From: Amycolatopsis vancoresmycina
Lineage (GTDB): Bacteria; Actinomycetota; Actinomycetes; Mycobacteriales; Pseudonocardiaceae
Assembly: GCF_000716785.1 (NCBI RefSeq)
Contig: NZ_JNYY01000008.1
Location: forward strand, 186,001-250,000
Reading direction: 5' to 3'
DNA length: 64,000 bases
The notes beneath the pieces were generated by a model, which saw only the letters and a list, made by a program, of their open reading frames with translations, had not been told where the DNA came from and ran no database searches. Numbering within the stretch: position 1 is the first letter of the stretch; every line of letters begins with the position of its first letter. Below, one piece after another: positions 8,130-15,654 of the stretch. The position numbers and the translations under genes are program-made.

Positions 8130-9292
8130 CCAAGCAGCTCACCGCCGTGCTCGGCACCGGCCAGACGCACCACCGCGCCAAGCGGCAGGACGTCTCGATG
8201 CCGGGCCTGCTGCGCGAGGCGATCGACCGCGCGATGACCGACGCCCAGGTGGAGTGGACCGATATCGACGCCGTCGTGCTCGGCAAGGCCCCGGACCTGT
8301 TCGAGGGCGTGATGATGCCCGAGCTGTTCCTCGCCGATTCGCTCGGCGCGACCGGCAAGCCGCTGCTGCGCGTGCACACGGCAGGCTCGGTGGGCGGCTC
8401 GACGGCGCTGGTCGCGGCGTCGCTGATCCAGGCGGGCGTGCACCGGCGGGTGCTCACCGTGGCCTACGAGAAGCAGTCGGAATCGAACGCCATGTGGGGC
8501 CTGTCGATCCTGCCGCCGTTCCAGATGCCGGTCGGCGCCGGTGCGGGCGGCTACTTCGCGCCGCACGTGCGCTCCTACATCCGCCGTTCGGGCGCCCCCG
8601 AGCACGTCGGCGCGATCGTCGCGGCGAAGGACCGGCGCAACGGCGCGCTCAACCCGTACGCGCACCTGCAGCAGCCGGACATCACCGTCGAGTCGGTGCG
8701 GGCGTCGCAGATGCTGTGGGACCCGATCCGGTACGACGAGACGTGCCCGTCGTCCGACGGCGCGTGCGCGATGGTGCTCGGCGACGAGGCCGCCGGGGAC
8801 GCCGTCGAGGGCGGCGCGGCGTGGGTCCACGCGACGGCGATGCGCACCGAGCCGACCACGTTCGCCGGCCGCGACCAGGTCAACCCGCGGGCCGGGCGCG
8901 AGGCCGCGGCGGCGCTGTGGGCCGAGGCGGGCATCACCGACCCGATGTCCGAAGTGGACGTCGCCGAGATCTACGTGCCGTTCTCGTGGTTCGAGCCGAT
9001 GTGGCTGGAGAACCTCGGGTTCGCGCCCGAAGGCGAGGGCTGGAAGGTCACCGAGGCGGGCGAGACGGCGATCGGCGGACGGCTGCCGTGCAACCCCTCC
9101 GGCGGCGTGCTCTCGTCCAACCCGATCGGCGCGTCCGGCATGCTGCGGTTCTCCGAAGCGGCCAAGCAGGTCATGGGCCGGGCCGGGGACTACCAGGTGG
9201 ACGGCGCGCGCCGCGCGCTCGGCCACGCCTACGGCGGCGGCTCACAGTACTTCTCGATGTGGCTGGTCGGCTCGGAGAAGCCCGGCTCGTGA
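8126..9292 (+). CDS. ltp3: Thiolase-like lipid-transfer protein Ltp3 (steroid side-chain)
   Basis: 388-residue thiolase-fold protein of the SCP-x/Ltp type. Visible blocks include VHTAGSVGGSTALVAASLIQAG (the nucleophile-elbow region, with Ser-Val-Gly where classical thiolases have Cys), YVPFSWFEPMWLENLGF and LPCNPSGGVLSSNPIGASGM. The ATG overlaps the ltp4 stop (ATGA), indicating translational coupling. It is probably the catalytic aldolase/thiolase partner of the upstream DUF35 protein in removing the C24 branch. A very long hairpin overlaps its stop codon and ends the operon. Confidence 0.87.
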   Translation: MTKQLTAVLGTGQTHHRAKRQDVSMPGLLREAIDRAMTDAQVEWTDIDAVVLGKAPDLFEGVMMPELFLADSLGATGKPLLRVHTAGSVGGSTALVAASLIQAGVHRRVLTVAYEKQSESNAMWGLSILPPFQMPVGAGAGGYFAPHVRSYIRRSGAPEHVGAIVAAKDRRNGALNPYAHLQQPDITVESVRASQMLWDPIRYDETCPSSDGACAMVLGDEAAGDAVEGGAAWVHATAMRTEPTTFAGRDQVNPRAGREAAAALWAEAGITDPMSEVDVAEIYVPFSWFEPMWLENLGFAPEGEGWKVTEAGETAIGGRLPCNPSGGVLSSNPIGASGMLRFSEAAKQVMGRAGDYQVDGARRALGHAYGGGSQYFSMWLVGSEKPGS

Positions 9293-9330
9293 GTGAGAAA
9301 CAGTGTTCTAACACTGTTTCTCACTCACGA
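9287..9330. terminator. Long-stem hairpin between ltp3 and the YihY-type gene
   Basis: 21-bp perfect stem with a CT loop: arms run 9287-9307 and 9310-9330. It overlaps the ltp3 stop codon on the plus strand and the last codons of the convergent membrane-protein gene. The outer TCGTGAGTG and inner GTT-CT-AAC sequences recur in a second hairpin at 37272. Confidence 0.8.
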
Positions 9331-10343
9331 CGGGAGCGGCGCAGGCGGAGGGCGAGCAGGGTGCCGAGGACGCCGGTGACCACGCCGACCGTGGCCGGCA
9401 CGGCGATCGGCGGGTCCACCACGACCACCGGCTTCAGCACCACCGGCGCCGGCGGCTGGACCGGCTTCGGGGGTGCGTCCGAGCCGGTCGCGGTCCACGC
9501 CGTGACGAACACGAGCAGCCGCGCCACGAGCGAGATGAAGAAGATCAGGCCGATCACCGACCCGAACGCGATCCCGGTCGGCGAATCGCCGATGAGCCGC
9601 AGGTAGAACCCGCCGGCCAGCTTCAGCACCTCGAACCCGACGGCGAGGGCGACCGCGCCGCGGACCGCGCTGCGCACGCCGACCTTCTGCCGCGGCAGCC
9701 GGGTCAGCACCCACAGGAACACCAGCCAGTCGGCGGTCAGCGACAGCGGCACCGAGGACGCGGACACGAGCTGGTGCCCCCAGCTGGTGTCGTCGAGACC
9801 GGCGAGCCGGAGCAGGTAGCTGCCGAGCGCGGTGCCGGAGATGGTGAGCGTGAACGACACCAGCAGCGCCGCGCTCAGGCCGAGCAGCGCGAGCAGGTCG
9901 ACGAGGATCAGCCGCAGCAGCGACTGGTCCGACCGGTTCTGCCCCCACAGCGCCGTCAGCGAGTCCCGCAGCGCGTTCATCCAGTTCCAGCCGGAGTAGA
10001 GCCCGATGGCCAGGCCGACCACGCCGACGCTGGTCCGCTGCTTCACGAACCCGGTGAGCAGGTCGGTGGCCTTGCCGCCGAGCCCGCCGGGCAGCGTCCT
10101 GACGATCGCGGAGACCAGCGTGTCGAGCAGGTGCGGCTGGGTGGCCAGCACGAACCCGGCGACCGACGAGGCGACCATCAGCAGCGGCACCAGCGACAGC
10201 AGGCTGAAGTAGGTGATCGAGGCGACGTAGTGGTAGCCGCCGGAGTCGATGTAGCGGTTGGTCGCGCGGGCGATGTGGTCCAGCCACCGGTACCGGGCGC
10301 GCGCCCGCGCCCAGGGGCTCGGGGCCTTCGGGGAACTCTTCAC
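9321..10343 (-). CDS. YihY/BrkB-family inner membrane protein
   Basis: 340-residue polytopic membrane protein. It has the family landmarks ASITYFSLLSLVPLLMVASS (TM1), the GLAIGLYSGWNWMNALRDSLTALWG segment and SVIGLIFFISLVARLLVFVTAW near the end, then a proline-rich stretch and one further TM. The family was once called ribonuclease BN in error; its function remains unclear. Starts at GTG 10343. It converges with ltp3, sharing the hairpin terminator. Nothing links it to sterol catabolism. Confidence 0.85.
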   Translation of the reverse strand: MKSSPKAPSPWARARARYRWLDHIARATNRYIDSGGYHYVASITYFSLLSLVPLLMVASSVAGFVLATQPHLLDTLVSAIVRTLPGGLGGKATDLLTGFVKQRTSVGVVGLAIGLYSGWNWMNALRDSLTALWGQNRSDQSLLRLILVDLLALLGLSAALLVSFTLTISGTALGSYLLRLAGLDDTSWGHQLVSASSVPLSLTADWLVFLWVLTRLPRQKVGVRSAVRGAVALAVGFEVLKLAGGFYLRLIGDSPTGIAFGSVIGLIFFISLVARLLVFVTAWTATGSDAPPKPVQPPAPVVLKPVVVVDPPIAVPATVGVVTGVLGTLLALRLRRSRRE

Positions 10344-10392
10344 GAAGACTGTCTACCCAGCCGGGGCCGTCCTTGCGCAGGCAACACGCGGG

Positions 10393-11184
10393 TCAGCCGA
10401 GAACGACCAGCCCGGACCCGTCGTCGGCGGGCAGCGCGGCGTCCGTCGTGGCGAAGACGGTGCTGCCGAGGAAGTCGAGCTCGCAGCCGAGGGTGGCGAG
10501 GAACGCGGTGTCGGCGGCGTCGCGGCCGGTGGCGATCCGGAGCATGGTCTGTCGCGGTGCCAGGCGGGTGGCGTCGAAGACGTACCAGTGGCCGTCGACG
10601 GCGGCCTCGAAGACGGCGTGGAAGTCCATCGGCGCCAGCCCGGGCGCGTAGACGCCGGCGTAGCGCGCGGGGATGTCGAGGAACCGGCACAGGGAGATGC
10701 AGACGTGCGCGAAGTCGCGGCAGACGCCCTCGCCCGCGAGCAGGGTGTCGACGGCGTCGTCGGTGGGCCGGCTCGCACCGGCCACATAGGACAGCCGGTC
10801 GTGGACGTGCCGGACGATCGCGTGGACCTGCTTTTCGGCGCTCTTGAGCTTGAGCAGCTCGGGCGGGACGAGCCCGGCGATCCGGTCGGACGGGCAGTAC
10901 CGGCTCGGCCGGGTGAACACGGCGACGTCGGCGAGGGTGACCGGCTCGGGTTCGGGCTCGGTCAGCGCCCGCTCGGCGTGGTAGGTGACGCGGTGTTCGC
11001 CGGCGGGCAGGTCGAAGACCTCGGCCCGGGTCTCGTGCCCGAATTCGACGGGCTCGCTTTCGCCGTGCCAGGACACGGTGAGTTCCTCGGTGTCGGCGTG
11101 CGCCGCGGCGACGGAGATCGCCGCGGGCCCGGGCCGGGTCACGCGGAGGGCGAACTCGACGTCCACGGTCGCTCGCACTGCCAT
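10393..11184 (-). CDS. Transglutaminase-like (cysteine protease fold) protein
   Basis: 263 residues. An N-terminal beta-rich region (1-100) precedes a transglutaminase-core domain with Cys in GEGVCRDFAHVC, His in MDFHAVFEA and Asp in WYVFDAT, the catalytic triad in the usual order and spacing. Cytosolic: no signal peptide. Actinobacterial homologues are often annotated only as transglutaminase-family or SMc04153-type proteins, so the substrate is unknown. Start ATG 11184 leaves a 34-bp divergent gap to the dienelactone hydrolase-like gene. Confidence 0.82.
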   Translation of the reverse strand: MAVRATVDVEFALRVTRPGPAAISVAAAHADTEELTVSWHGESEPVEFGHETRAEVFDLPAGEHRVTYHAERALTEPEPEPVTLADVAVFTRPSRYCPSDRIAGLVPPELLKLKSAEKQVHAIVRHVHDRLSYVAGASRPTDDAVDTLLAGEGVCRDFAHVCISLCRFLDIPARYAGVYAPGLAPMDFHAVFEAAVDGHWYVFDATRLAPRQTMLRIATGRDAADTAFLATLGCELDFLGSTVFATTDAALPADDGSGLVVLG

Positions 11185-11218
11185 CGGGCCATGATGACAC
11201 TTCGGGCAGAATCGCCGG

Positions 11219-11800
11219 ATGACCGACGTCGTGGTGTTCCACTCCGTGCTGGGGCTGCGGCCCGCCGAACTCGGCTTCGCCGGCCTGCTCCGGGCGGCGG
11301 GACACCGCGTGACCACCCCGGACCTTTTCGACGGCCGGACGGCGTCGAGCCTGGACGAAGGCTTCGCGCTGAAGGACACCATCGGCTGGGAGACCATCAC
11401 GCGGCGAGCCCTCGACGCCGTGCGCGAACTGCCCGCGGAGACCGTGCTCGCGGGGGTGTCGATGGGGGCCGGCGTCGTCGAGGCGGTGCTGCCGCACCGG
11501 CCCGGCACCGCCGGCGTCCTGCTGCTGCACGCCGTGGGGGCGCTGCCGGCCGGGATCCGGGCCGGCCTGCCGGTGCAGGTGCACGTCGCCGACCCCGACC
11601 CGATCGCGCCCCCGGCGCAGGTCGCGGCCTGGCGCGAAGCGGCGGTGGCGGCGGGGGCCGGCGCCCGGGTGTTCACCTACCCGGGCGCCGGCCACTTCTA
11701 CACCGACGCGGACGGCCCCGACCACGACGCGGCCGCGGCCGCGCTCACCGGGGAACGCGTCCTGGAGTTCCTCAGGCGTAGTTCACCGGGTAGTGCTTGA
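11219..11800 (+). CDS. Dienelactone hydrolase-family alpha/beta hydrolase
   Basis: 193-residue small alpha/beta hydrolase. The nucleophile elbow is GVSMGAG (Ser rather than the Cys of true dienelactone hydrolases), the acid residue is in VADPDPIAPP, and the catalytic His is in GAGHFYTDADGPDHD, a signature of the DLH family. CAGAAT six bases before the ATG suggests a leaderless transcript. Its 3' end overlaps the convergent cyp125 stop by 29 bp. Confidence 0.82.
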   Translation: MTDVVVFHSVLGLRPAELGFAGLLRAAGHRVTTPDLFDGRTASSLDEGFALKDTIGWETITRRALDAVRELPAETVLAGVSMGAGVVEAVLPHRPGTAGVLLLHAVGALPAGIRAGLPVQVHVADPDPIAPPAQVAAWREAAVAAGAGARVFTYPGAGHFYTDADGPDHDAAAAALTGERVLEFLRRSSPGSA

Positions 11801-12998
11801 TGCCGTTCAGCCAGCTCGACCGCAGCCGCACCGGCGGTGCCGCCTCGGTGATGTTCGGCATCACGTCCGCGATCGCGTTGAAGATCAGGTCGATCTCCAG
11901 CCGGGCCAGGTTGGCGCCGATGCAGTAGTGCGAACCGGTGCCGCCGAAGCCGACGTGCGGGTTGTCCTCGCGGAGGATGTCGAACTTCTCCGGGTCCTGG
12001 AAGACCTCGTGGTCGAAGTTGGCCGAGCTGTAGAACATGCCGACGCGGTCGCCCTTTTTGATCTGCGCGCCGCCGAGCTCGGTGTCGCGGGTCGCCGTGC
12101 GCTGGAACGCCACGATCGGGCTGGCCCAGCGGACGATCTCGTCCGGTGCGGTCTTCGGGCGCTGCTCCTTGAACAGCTCCCACTGGTCCGGGTGGTCCAG
12201 GAACGCCTTCATGCCGTGGGTGATGGCGTTGCGCGTGGTCTCGTTGCCGGCCACCGCGAGCAGGATGACGAAGAAGCCGAACTCGTCCGAGCCGAGCGAT
12301 TCGCCGTCGACGTCGGCCTGGACGAGCTTGGTGGCGATGTCGTCCATCGGGCACTTGCGCCGGTCCTCGGCCATGTTCCAGGCGTACCCGACGAGCTGCG
12401 CCGACGCCTCCAGGGGCGCGACCTCGTATTCGGGGTCGTCGTAGGCGACCATCTGGTTGGACCAGTCGAAGATCTTGAGCCGGTCGTCCTGCGGGATGCC
12501 GATCAGCTCCGCGATCGCCTGCAGCGGCAGCTCGCACGCGACGTCGGTGACGAAGTCGCCGGCGCCCTTCTTCCGCGCCTCGTGCACGATCCGCTCGGCG
12601 CGGTCGCGCAGCGTGTCCTCCAGCTTCGAGATGGACCGCGGGGTGAAGCCCTTCGAGACGATCCGGCGCAGCTTCGTGTGCTGCGGGGCGTCCATGTTGA
12701 GCAGCACCAGGCGGTTCGCCTCGAGGTTGTCCTCGGTCATGTTCTCGTCGAAGCGGATGATGGCGGTCTTTTCCCGCGACGAGTAGAGCGTGCTGTCGCG
12801 GGAGACCTCCTTGACGTCCGCGTGGCGCGAGACGACCCAGTAGCCGTCGTCGCGGTAACCCGCGGTGTTGTGCTTCTGGGGGTTCCACCACACCGGGGCA
12901 GTCCGCCGGAGTTCCGCGAACTCGTCGACGGGGAGCCGTTCTGCGAGGAGATCGGGATCGGTGAAGTCGAACCCGGCGGGGATGAGCGGAGCGGCCAC
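11772..12998 (-). CDS. cyp125: Steroid C26 monooxygenase cytochrome P450 CYP125
   Basis: 408-residue P450 that oxidises the terminal C26/27 methyl of cholesterol or cholestenone to the carboxylate, starting side-chain degradation. The I-helix AGNETTRNA, the ExxR region and the heme-ligand loop FGGTGSHYCIGANLA (Cys359) are present. The PAGFDFTDPDLLAERLPVDEFAELR start and LNGIKHYPVNY end match CYP125A1 of M. tuberculosis. GTG 12998 is chosen because GGGAGG lies 5 bases upstream; the frame is open to an ATG at 13049, but that would place the operator at 13020 inside the gene. It is divergent from fadA5, as in M. tuberculosis. Confidence 0.92.
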   Translation of the reverse strand: MAAPLIPAGFDFTDPDLLAERLPVDEFAELRRTAPVWWNPQKHNTAGYRDDGYWVVSRHADVKEVSRDSTLYSSREKTAIIRFDENMTEDNLEANRLVLLNMDAPQHTKLRRIVSKGFTPRSISKLEDTLRDRAERIVHEARKKGAGDFVTDVACELPLQAIAELIGIPQDDRLKIFDWSNQMVAYDDPEYEVAPLEASAQLVGYAWNMAEDRRKCPMDDIATKLVQADVDGESLGSDEFGFFVILLAVAGNETTRNAITHGMKAFLDHPDQWELFKEQRPKTAPDEIVRWASPIVAFQRTATRDTELGGAQIKKGDRVGMFYSSANFDHEVFQDPEKFDILREDNPHVGFGGTGSHYCIGANLARLEIDLIFNAIADVMPNITEAAPPVRLRSSWLNGIKHYPVNYA

Positions 12999-13019
12999 GT
13001 TGCCTCCCACGGTTCGGCT

Positions 13020-13033
13020 TGGAACACGTTCTA
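13020..13033. promoter_or_regulatory. KstR-type operator of cyp125
   Basis: TGGAACACGTTCTA fits T-N2-AAC-N2-GTT-N2-A exactly, 22 bp upstream of the cyp125 GTG. Confidence 0.85.
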
Positions 13034-13103
13034 GGTTGGATTGAAGCATACGGTGTTAACCATGGGAAGAGCCTCGGTGAAACCCGTTTACTTAACCGAT
13101 GAG

Positions 13104-13129
13104 GCCAGGTGAGCGCGCGCTCACCTGGC
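13104..13129. promoter_or_regulatory. 26-bp perfect palindrome between cyp125 and fadA5
   Basis: GCCAGGTGAGCGC is followed directly by its exact reverse complement. It sits midway between the two KstR-type sites. The TGAGCGC/GCGCTCA core resembles a TetR-type operator; with no loop it is a poor terminator. The smaller repeat AGGCGT-C-ACGCCT follows at 13141-13153. Function unknown. Confidence 0.5.
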
Positions 13130-13172
13130 GAAGATCAAGAAGGCGTCACGCCTGGGCAGACTTGCACTAAAC

Positions 13173-13186
13173 AATAACTTGTTCTA
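13173..13186. promoter_or_regulatory. KstR-type operator of fadA5
   Basis: AATAACTTGTTCTA has the AAC-N2-GTT core and terminal TA, 40 bp before the fadA5 ATG. Confidence 0.75.
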
Positions 13187-13226
13187 GTTTTCGGCATGGA
13201 CAGTGTTTCCCGACGAAGGGGACGAC

Positions 13227-14381
13227 ATGGGCGTGCCGGTCATCGTCGAAGCCGTGCGAACCCCGATCGGCAAGCGGGGCGGGCTGCTGGCCGGCCTGCA
13301 CGCGGCCGAGCTGCTGGGCGCCGCGCAGCTGGCCCTGCTGGACCGGGCCGGGCTCGACCCGGCGCTGGTCGAGCAGCTCATCGGCGGCTGCGTCACGCAG
13401 GCCGGTGAGCAGTCGAACAACGTCACGCGCACGGCGTGGCTGCACGCGGGCCTGCCCGAAACGGCGGGCGCGACGACGATCGACGCCCAGTGCGGCTCGG
13501 CGCAGCAGGCCACCCACCTCGTCGCCGGCCTGATCGCGGCCGACGCCATCGAGGCCGGCGTCGCCTGCGGGGTCGAGGCGATGAGCCGGGTCCCGCTGGG
13601 CGCGAACCGCGCCGGCGCGTCCCCGCGGCCGTCGTCGTGGTCGATCGACCTGCCCAACCAGTACGGCGCGGCCGAGCGCATCGCGGTCCGCCGCGGGCTG
13701 ACGCGCGACGACGTCGACAGTTTCGGCGCTTCGTCTCAGCAGAAGGCCGCGGCAGCGTGGGAAGCGGGACATTTCGACCGCGAAGTCGTGCCGGTGAAGG
13801 CACCCGTGCTGTCCGACGGCGAGCCGACCGGGGAAACCCGCCTGGTCGCGCGGGACCAGGGCCTGCGCGAGACGACCGTCGAAGGTCTGGCCCGGCTCAA
13901 GCCGGTGGTCGAGGACGGGATCCACACGGCGGGCACGTCGTCCCAGATCTCCGACGGCGCGGCGGCCCTGCTCCTGCTGGACGCGGACCGGGCGGCGGCA
14001 CTGGGCCTGCGTCCGCGCGCCCGGATCGTCGCGCAGGCGCTGGTCGGCGCCGAGCCGTACTACCACCTGGACGGACCCATCCGCGCCACCGAACGGGTGC
14101 TCGCCCGGACCGGGATGACGGTGGGTGACATCGACCTGTTCGAGGTGAACGAGGCGTTCGCGTCGGTCGCGTTGTCGTGGCAGCAGGTGGTTTCGCCCGA
14201 CCCGGCCCGGGTGAACGTCAACGGCGGCGCGATCGCACTGGGCCACCCGGTGGGCAGCACGGGAGCGCGGCTGCTGACGACGGCGTTGCACGAGCTGGAG
14301 CGCCGCGACGCCTCGACGGCGCTGGTGACGATGTGCGCGGGTGGCGCGTTGGCCACGGCGACGATCATCGAACGGCTCTGA
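13227..14381 (+). CDS. fadA5: Steroid side-chain thiolase FadA5
   Basis: 384-residue thiolase that cleaves 3-ketoacyl-CoA steroid side chains. Catalytic residues are Cys89 (TIDAQCGS), His340 (ALGHPVGSTG) and Cys370 (TMCAGGAL); the His-Cys spacing of 30 is the same as I recall for M. tuberculosis FadA5. The strings GGCVTQAGEQSNN, DLPNQYGAAERIA and QALVGAEPYYHLDGP are characteristic of this enzyme. ATG 13227 has AAGGGG upstream; an earlier in-frame ATG at 13203 has no ribosome site. It is divergent from cyp125 and overlaps the convergent RidA gene by 17 bp. Confidence 0.93.
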   Translation: MGVPVIVEAVRTPIGKRGGLLAGLHAAELLGAAQLALLDRAGLDPALVEQLIGGCVTQAGEQSNNVTRTAWLHAGLPETAGATTIDAQCGSAQQATHLVAGLIAADAIEAGVACGVEAMSRVPLGANRAGASPRPSSWSIDLPNQYGAAERIAVRRGLTRDDVDSFGASSQQKAAAAWEAGHFDREVVPVKAPVLSDGEPTGETRLVARDQGLRETTVEGLARLKPVVEDGIHTAGTSSQISDGAAALLLLDADRAAALGLRPRARIVAQALVGAEPYYHLDGPIRATERVLARTGMTVGDIDLFEVNEAFASVALSWQQVVSPDPARVNVNGGAIALGHPVGSTGARLLTTALHELERRDASTALVTMCAGGALATATIIERL

Positions 14382-14754
14382 CCGCGTCCACCTCGATTTC
14401 GATCTTCATCCGCGGGTCCGCCAGGCCGCACTCCAGCATCGTCGCGGCCGGGCGGACATCGGCGAACGCCTTGCGCAGCACCGGCCAGCACGGCTCGAAG
14501 TCCTCGCGCGAGGGGAGCAGGTAGCGGACGCGGACCACGTCCGCGAACGTGCAGCCCGCCTCCGCCAGCGCCGCCTCGATGTTGCGCAGGCACTGGGCCG
14601 CCTGCTCGACCACGTCGTCGGAGATGGTCATCGCCGCGTAGTCGAAGCCCGTCGTGCCCGAGACGTACACGCGATCGCCGTGCACCACGGCCCGCGCGTA
14701 ACCGATCCGCTCCTCGAACACGGACCCGCTGAGGATCGCTCGCCGTTCCGTCAT
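14365..14754 (-). CDS. RidA-family (YjgF/YER057c/UK114) protein
   Basis: 129 residues, the usual RidA length. Family blocks are RVYVSGTTGFD, QAAQCLRNIEAALAEAGCTFADVVRVRYLL and the C-terminal MKIEIEVDAV. The Arg-105-type residue of enamine/imine deaminases is not clearly present (the C-terminal block reads ECGLADPRMKIEIE), so deaminase activity is plausible but unproven. Starts at ATG 14754, divergent from an alpha/beta hydrolase and convergent with fadA5. Confidence 0.82.
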   Translation of the reverse strand: MTERRAILSGSVFEERIGYARAVVHGDRVYVSGTTGFDYAAMTISDDVVEQAAQCLRNIEAALAEAGCTFADVVRVRYLLPSREDFEPCWPVLRKAFADVRPAATMLECGLADPRMKIEIEVDAVRAVR

Positions 14755-14797
14755 ACCGCGCACATTAGCTTGCGGCCCTTGTGCTTCACTTCGATGC

Positions 14798-15595
14798 ATG
14801 ATCTCGGAGAGCCGCTGCCCGGTGGAGGACGGTGAGCTCCTCGTCCGCCGCGGCGGCGAGGGCCCGGCGCTGCTGCTGATCGCCGGCGGCACCGGATCGG
14901 GTGACTCCTACCGCGCGCTGGCCAAGCAGCTGTCCGCGGACTACACGGTGATCACCTACGACCGGCGCGGCCACTTCGGCAGCACGGACACGACAACGGG
15001 CCCGGTCCCGGTGTCCCTGCAGGCCGACGACGCACGGGCGGTCCTGGACCACGCGGCGGACGGCCCGGCGATGGTGTTCGGCTCGAGCGCGGGCGCGCTG
15101 ATCGGCCTGGACCTGGTCGCCCGGCACCCGGACAGCGTGACGACGCTGGTCGCCCACGAACCCCCGGCGGTCCACCTGATGCCGGACGCGGGCGGCTGGC
15201 TCGAAGCGGCGGCCGAACAGGTCCGCCTGGCCCGTTCGGGCGAGCTGATGGCCGCGGTGACGCGCTTCGCGGACGCGATCGCGGGCGCGGCCCTACCGAA
15301 CCTGCCGAACCTCCGCCTGCCCCACGAAGCCGACTGGATCCGGTTGTTCGACCGCGAGCTGACGGAGTTCTTCGACTACCTCCCGGACCTGCGAGCGCTG
15401 CGGAAGGCGAGCACGGAGATCTTCCCGGTGGCGGGCGAGGGCAGCCGCGGGCGGTACCACTACCAGCCGGCGAAGATTCTCGCTTTGGAGCTGGGATTGC
15501 CGTTCACGGAGCTGCCGGGGTCGCACCTGGCGCCGCAGCGGAACCCGGCGAAGTTCGCTGCGGCGCTGAAGGAACTGCTGAGCCCGGACCTCTGA
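14798..15595 (+). CDS. Alpha/beta hydrolase
   Basis: 265-residue alpha/beta hydrolase. Oxyanion region LLIAGGTGSGD, strand-5 nucleophile elbow FGSSAGALIG (Ser in G-S-S-A-G), and a C-terminal segment LPGSHLAPQRNPAKFAAAL in which His is the candidate catalytic base. It resembles haloperoxidase/esterase-type proteins of unknown substrate. A second ATG lies at 14794 out of frame; ATG 14798 opens the frame. It ends right at a 21-bp repeat array. Confidence 0.78.
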   Translation: MISESRCPVEDGELLVRRGGEGPALLLIAGGTGSGDSYRALAKQLSADYTVITYDRRGHFGSTDTTTGPVPVSLQADDARAVLDHAADGPAMVFGSSAGALIGLDLVARHPDSVTTLVAHEPPAVHLMPDAGGWLEAAAEQVRLARSGELMAAVTRFADAIAGAALPNLPNLRLPHEADWIRLFDRELTEFFDYLPDLRALRKASTEIFPVAGEGSRGRYHYQPAKILALELGLPFTELPGSHLAPQRNPAKFAAALKELLSPDL

Positions 15596-15596
15596 C

Positions 15597-15654
15597 GGAC
15601 GACACGCGTACCCGGCGGGACGACACGCGTACCGGGACGGACGACACGGCGTCA
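15597..15654. repeat. 21-bp tandem repeat array A (about 2.7 units)
   Basis: Units starting at 15597, 15618 and 15639 share GGACGACACGCGTACC. The array fills the 56-bp gap between convergent genes. It is the same family as the arrays at 20942, 29784 and 32329; the units match those at 32475-32537 most closely. Confidence 0.85.

Noticed and set aside
9304..9313. TGTTCTAACA in the hairpin as a KstR site
   Set aside because: Half-site order is GTT-N2-AAC, the reverse of the operator; it is the hairpin apex.
13001..13049. ATG 13049 as the start of cyp125
   Set aside because: It would put the KstR-type operator inside the gene; the GTG at 12998 has a strong ribosome site and fits CYP125.
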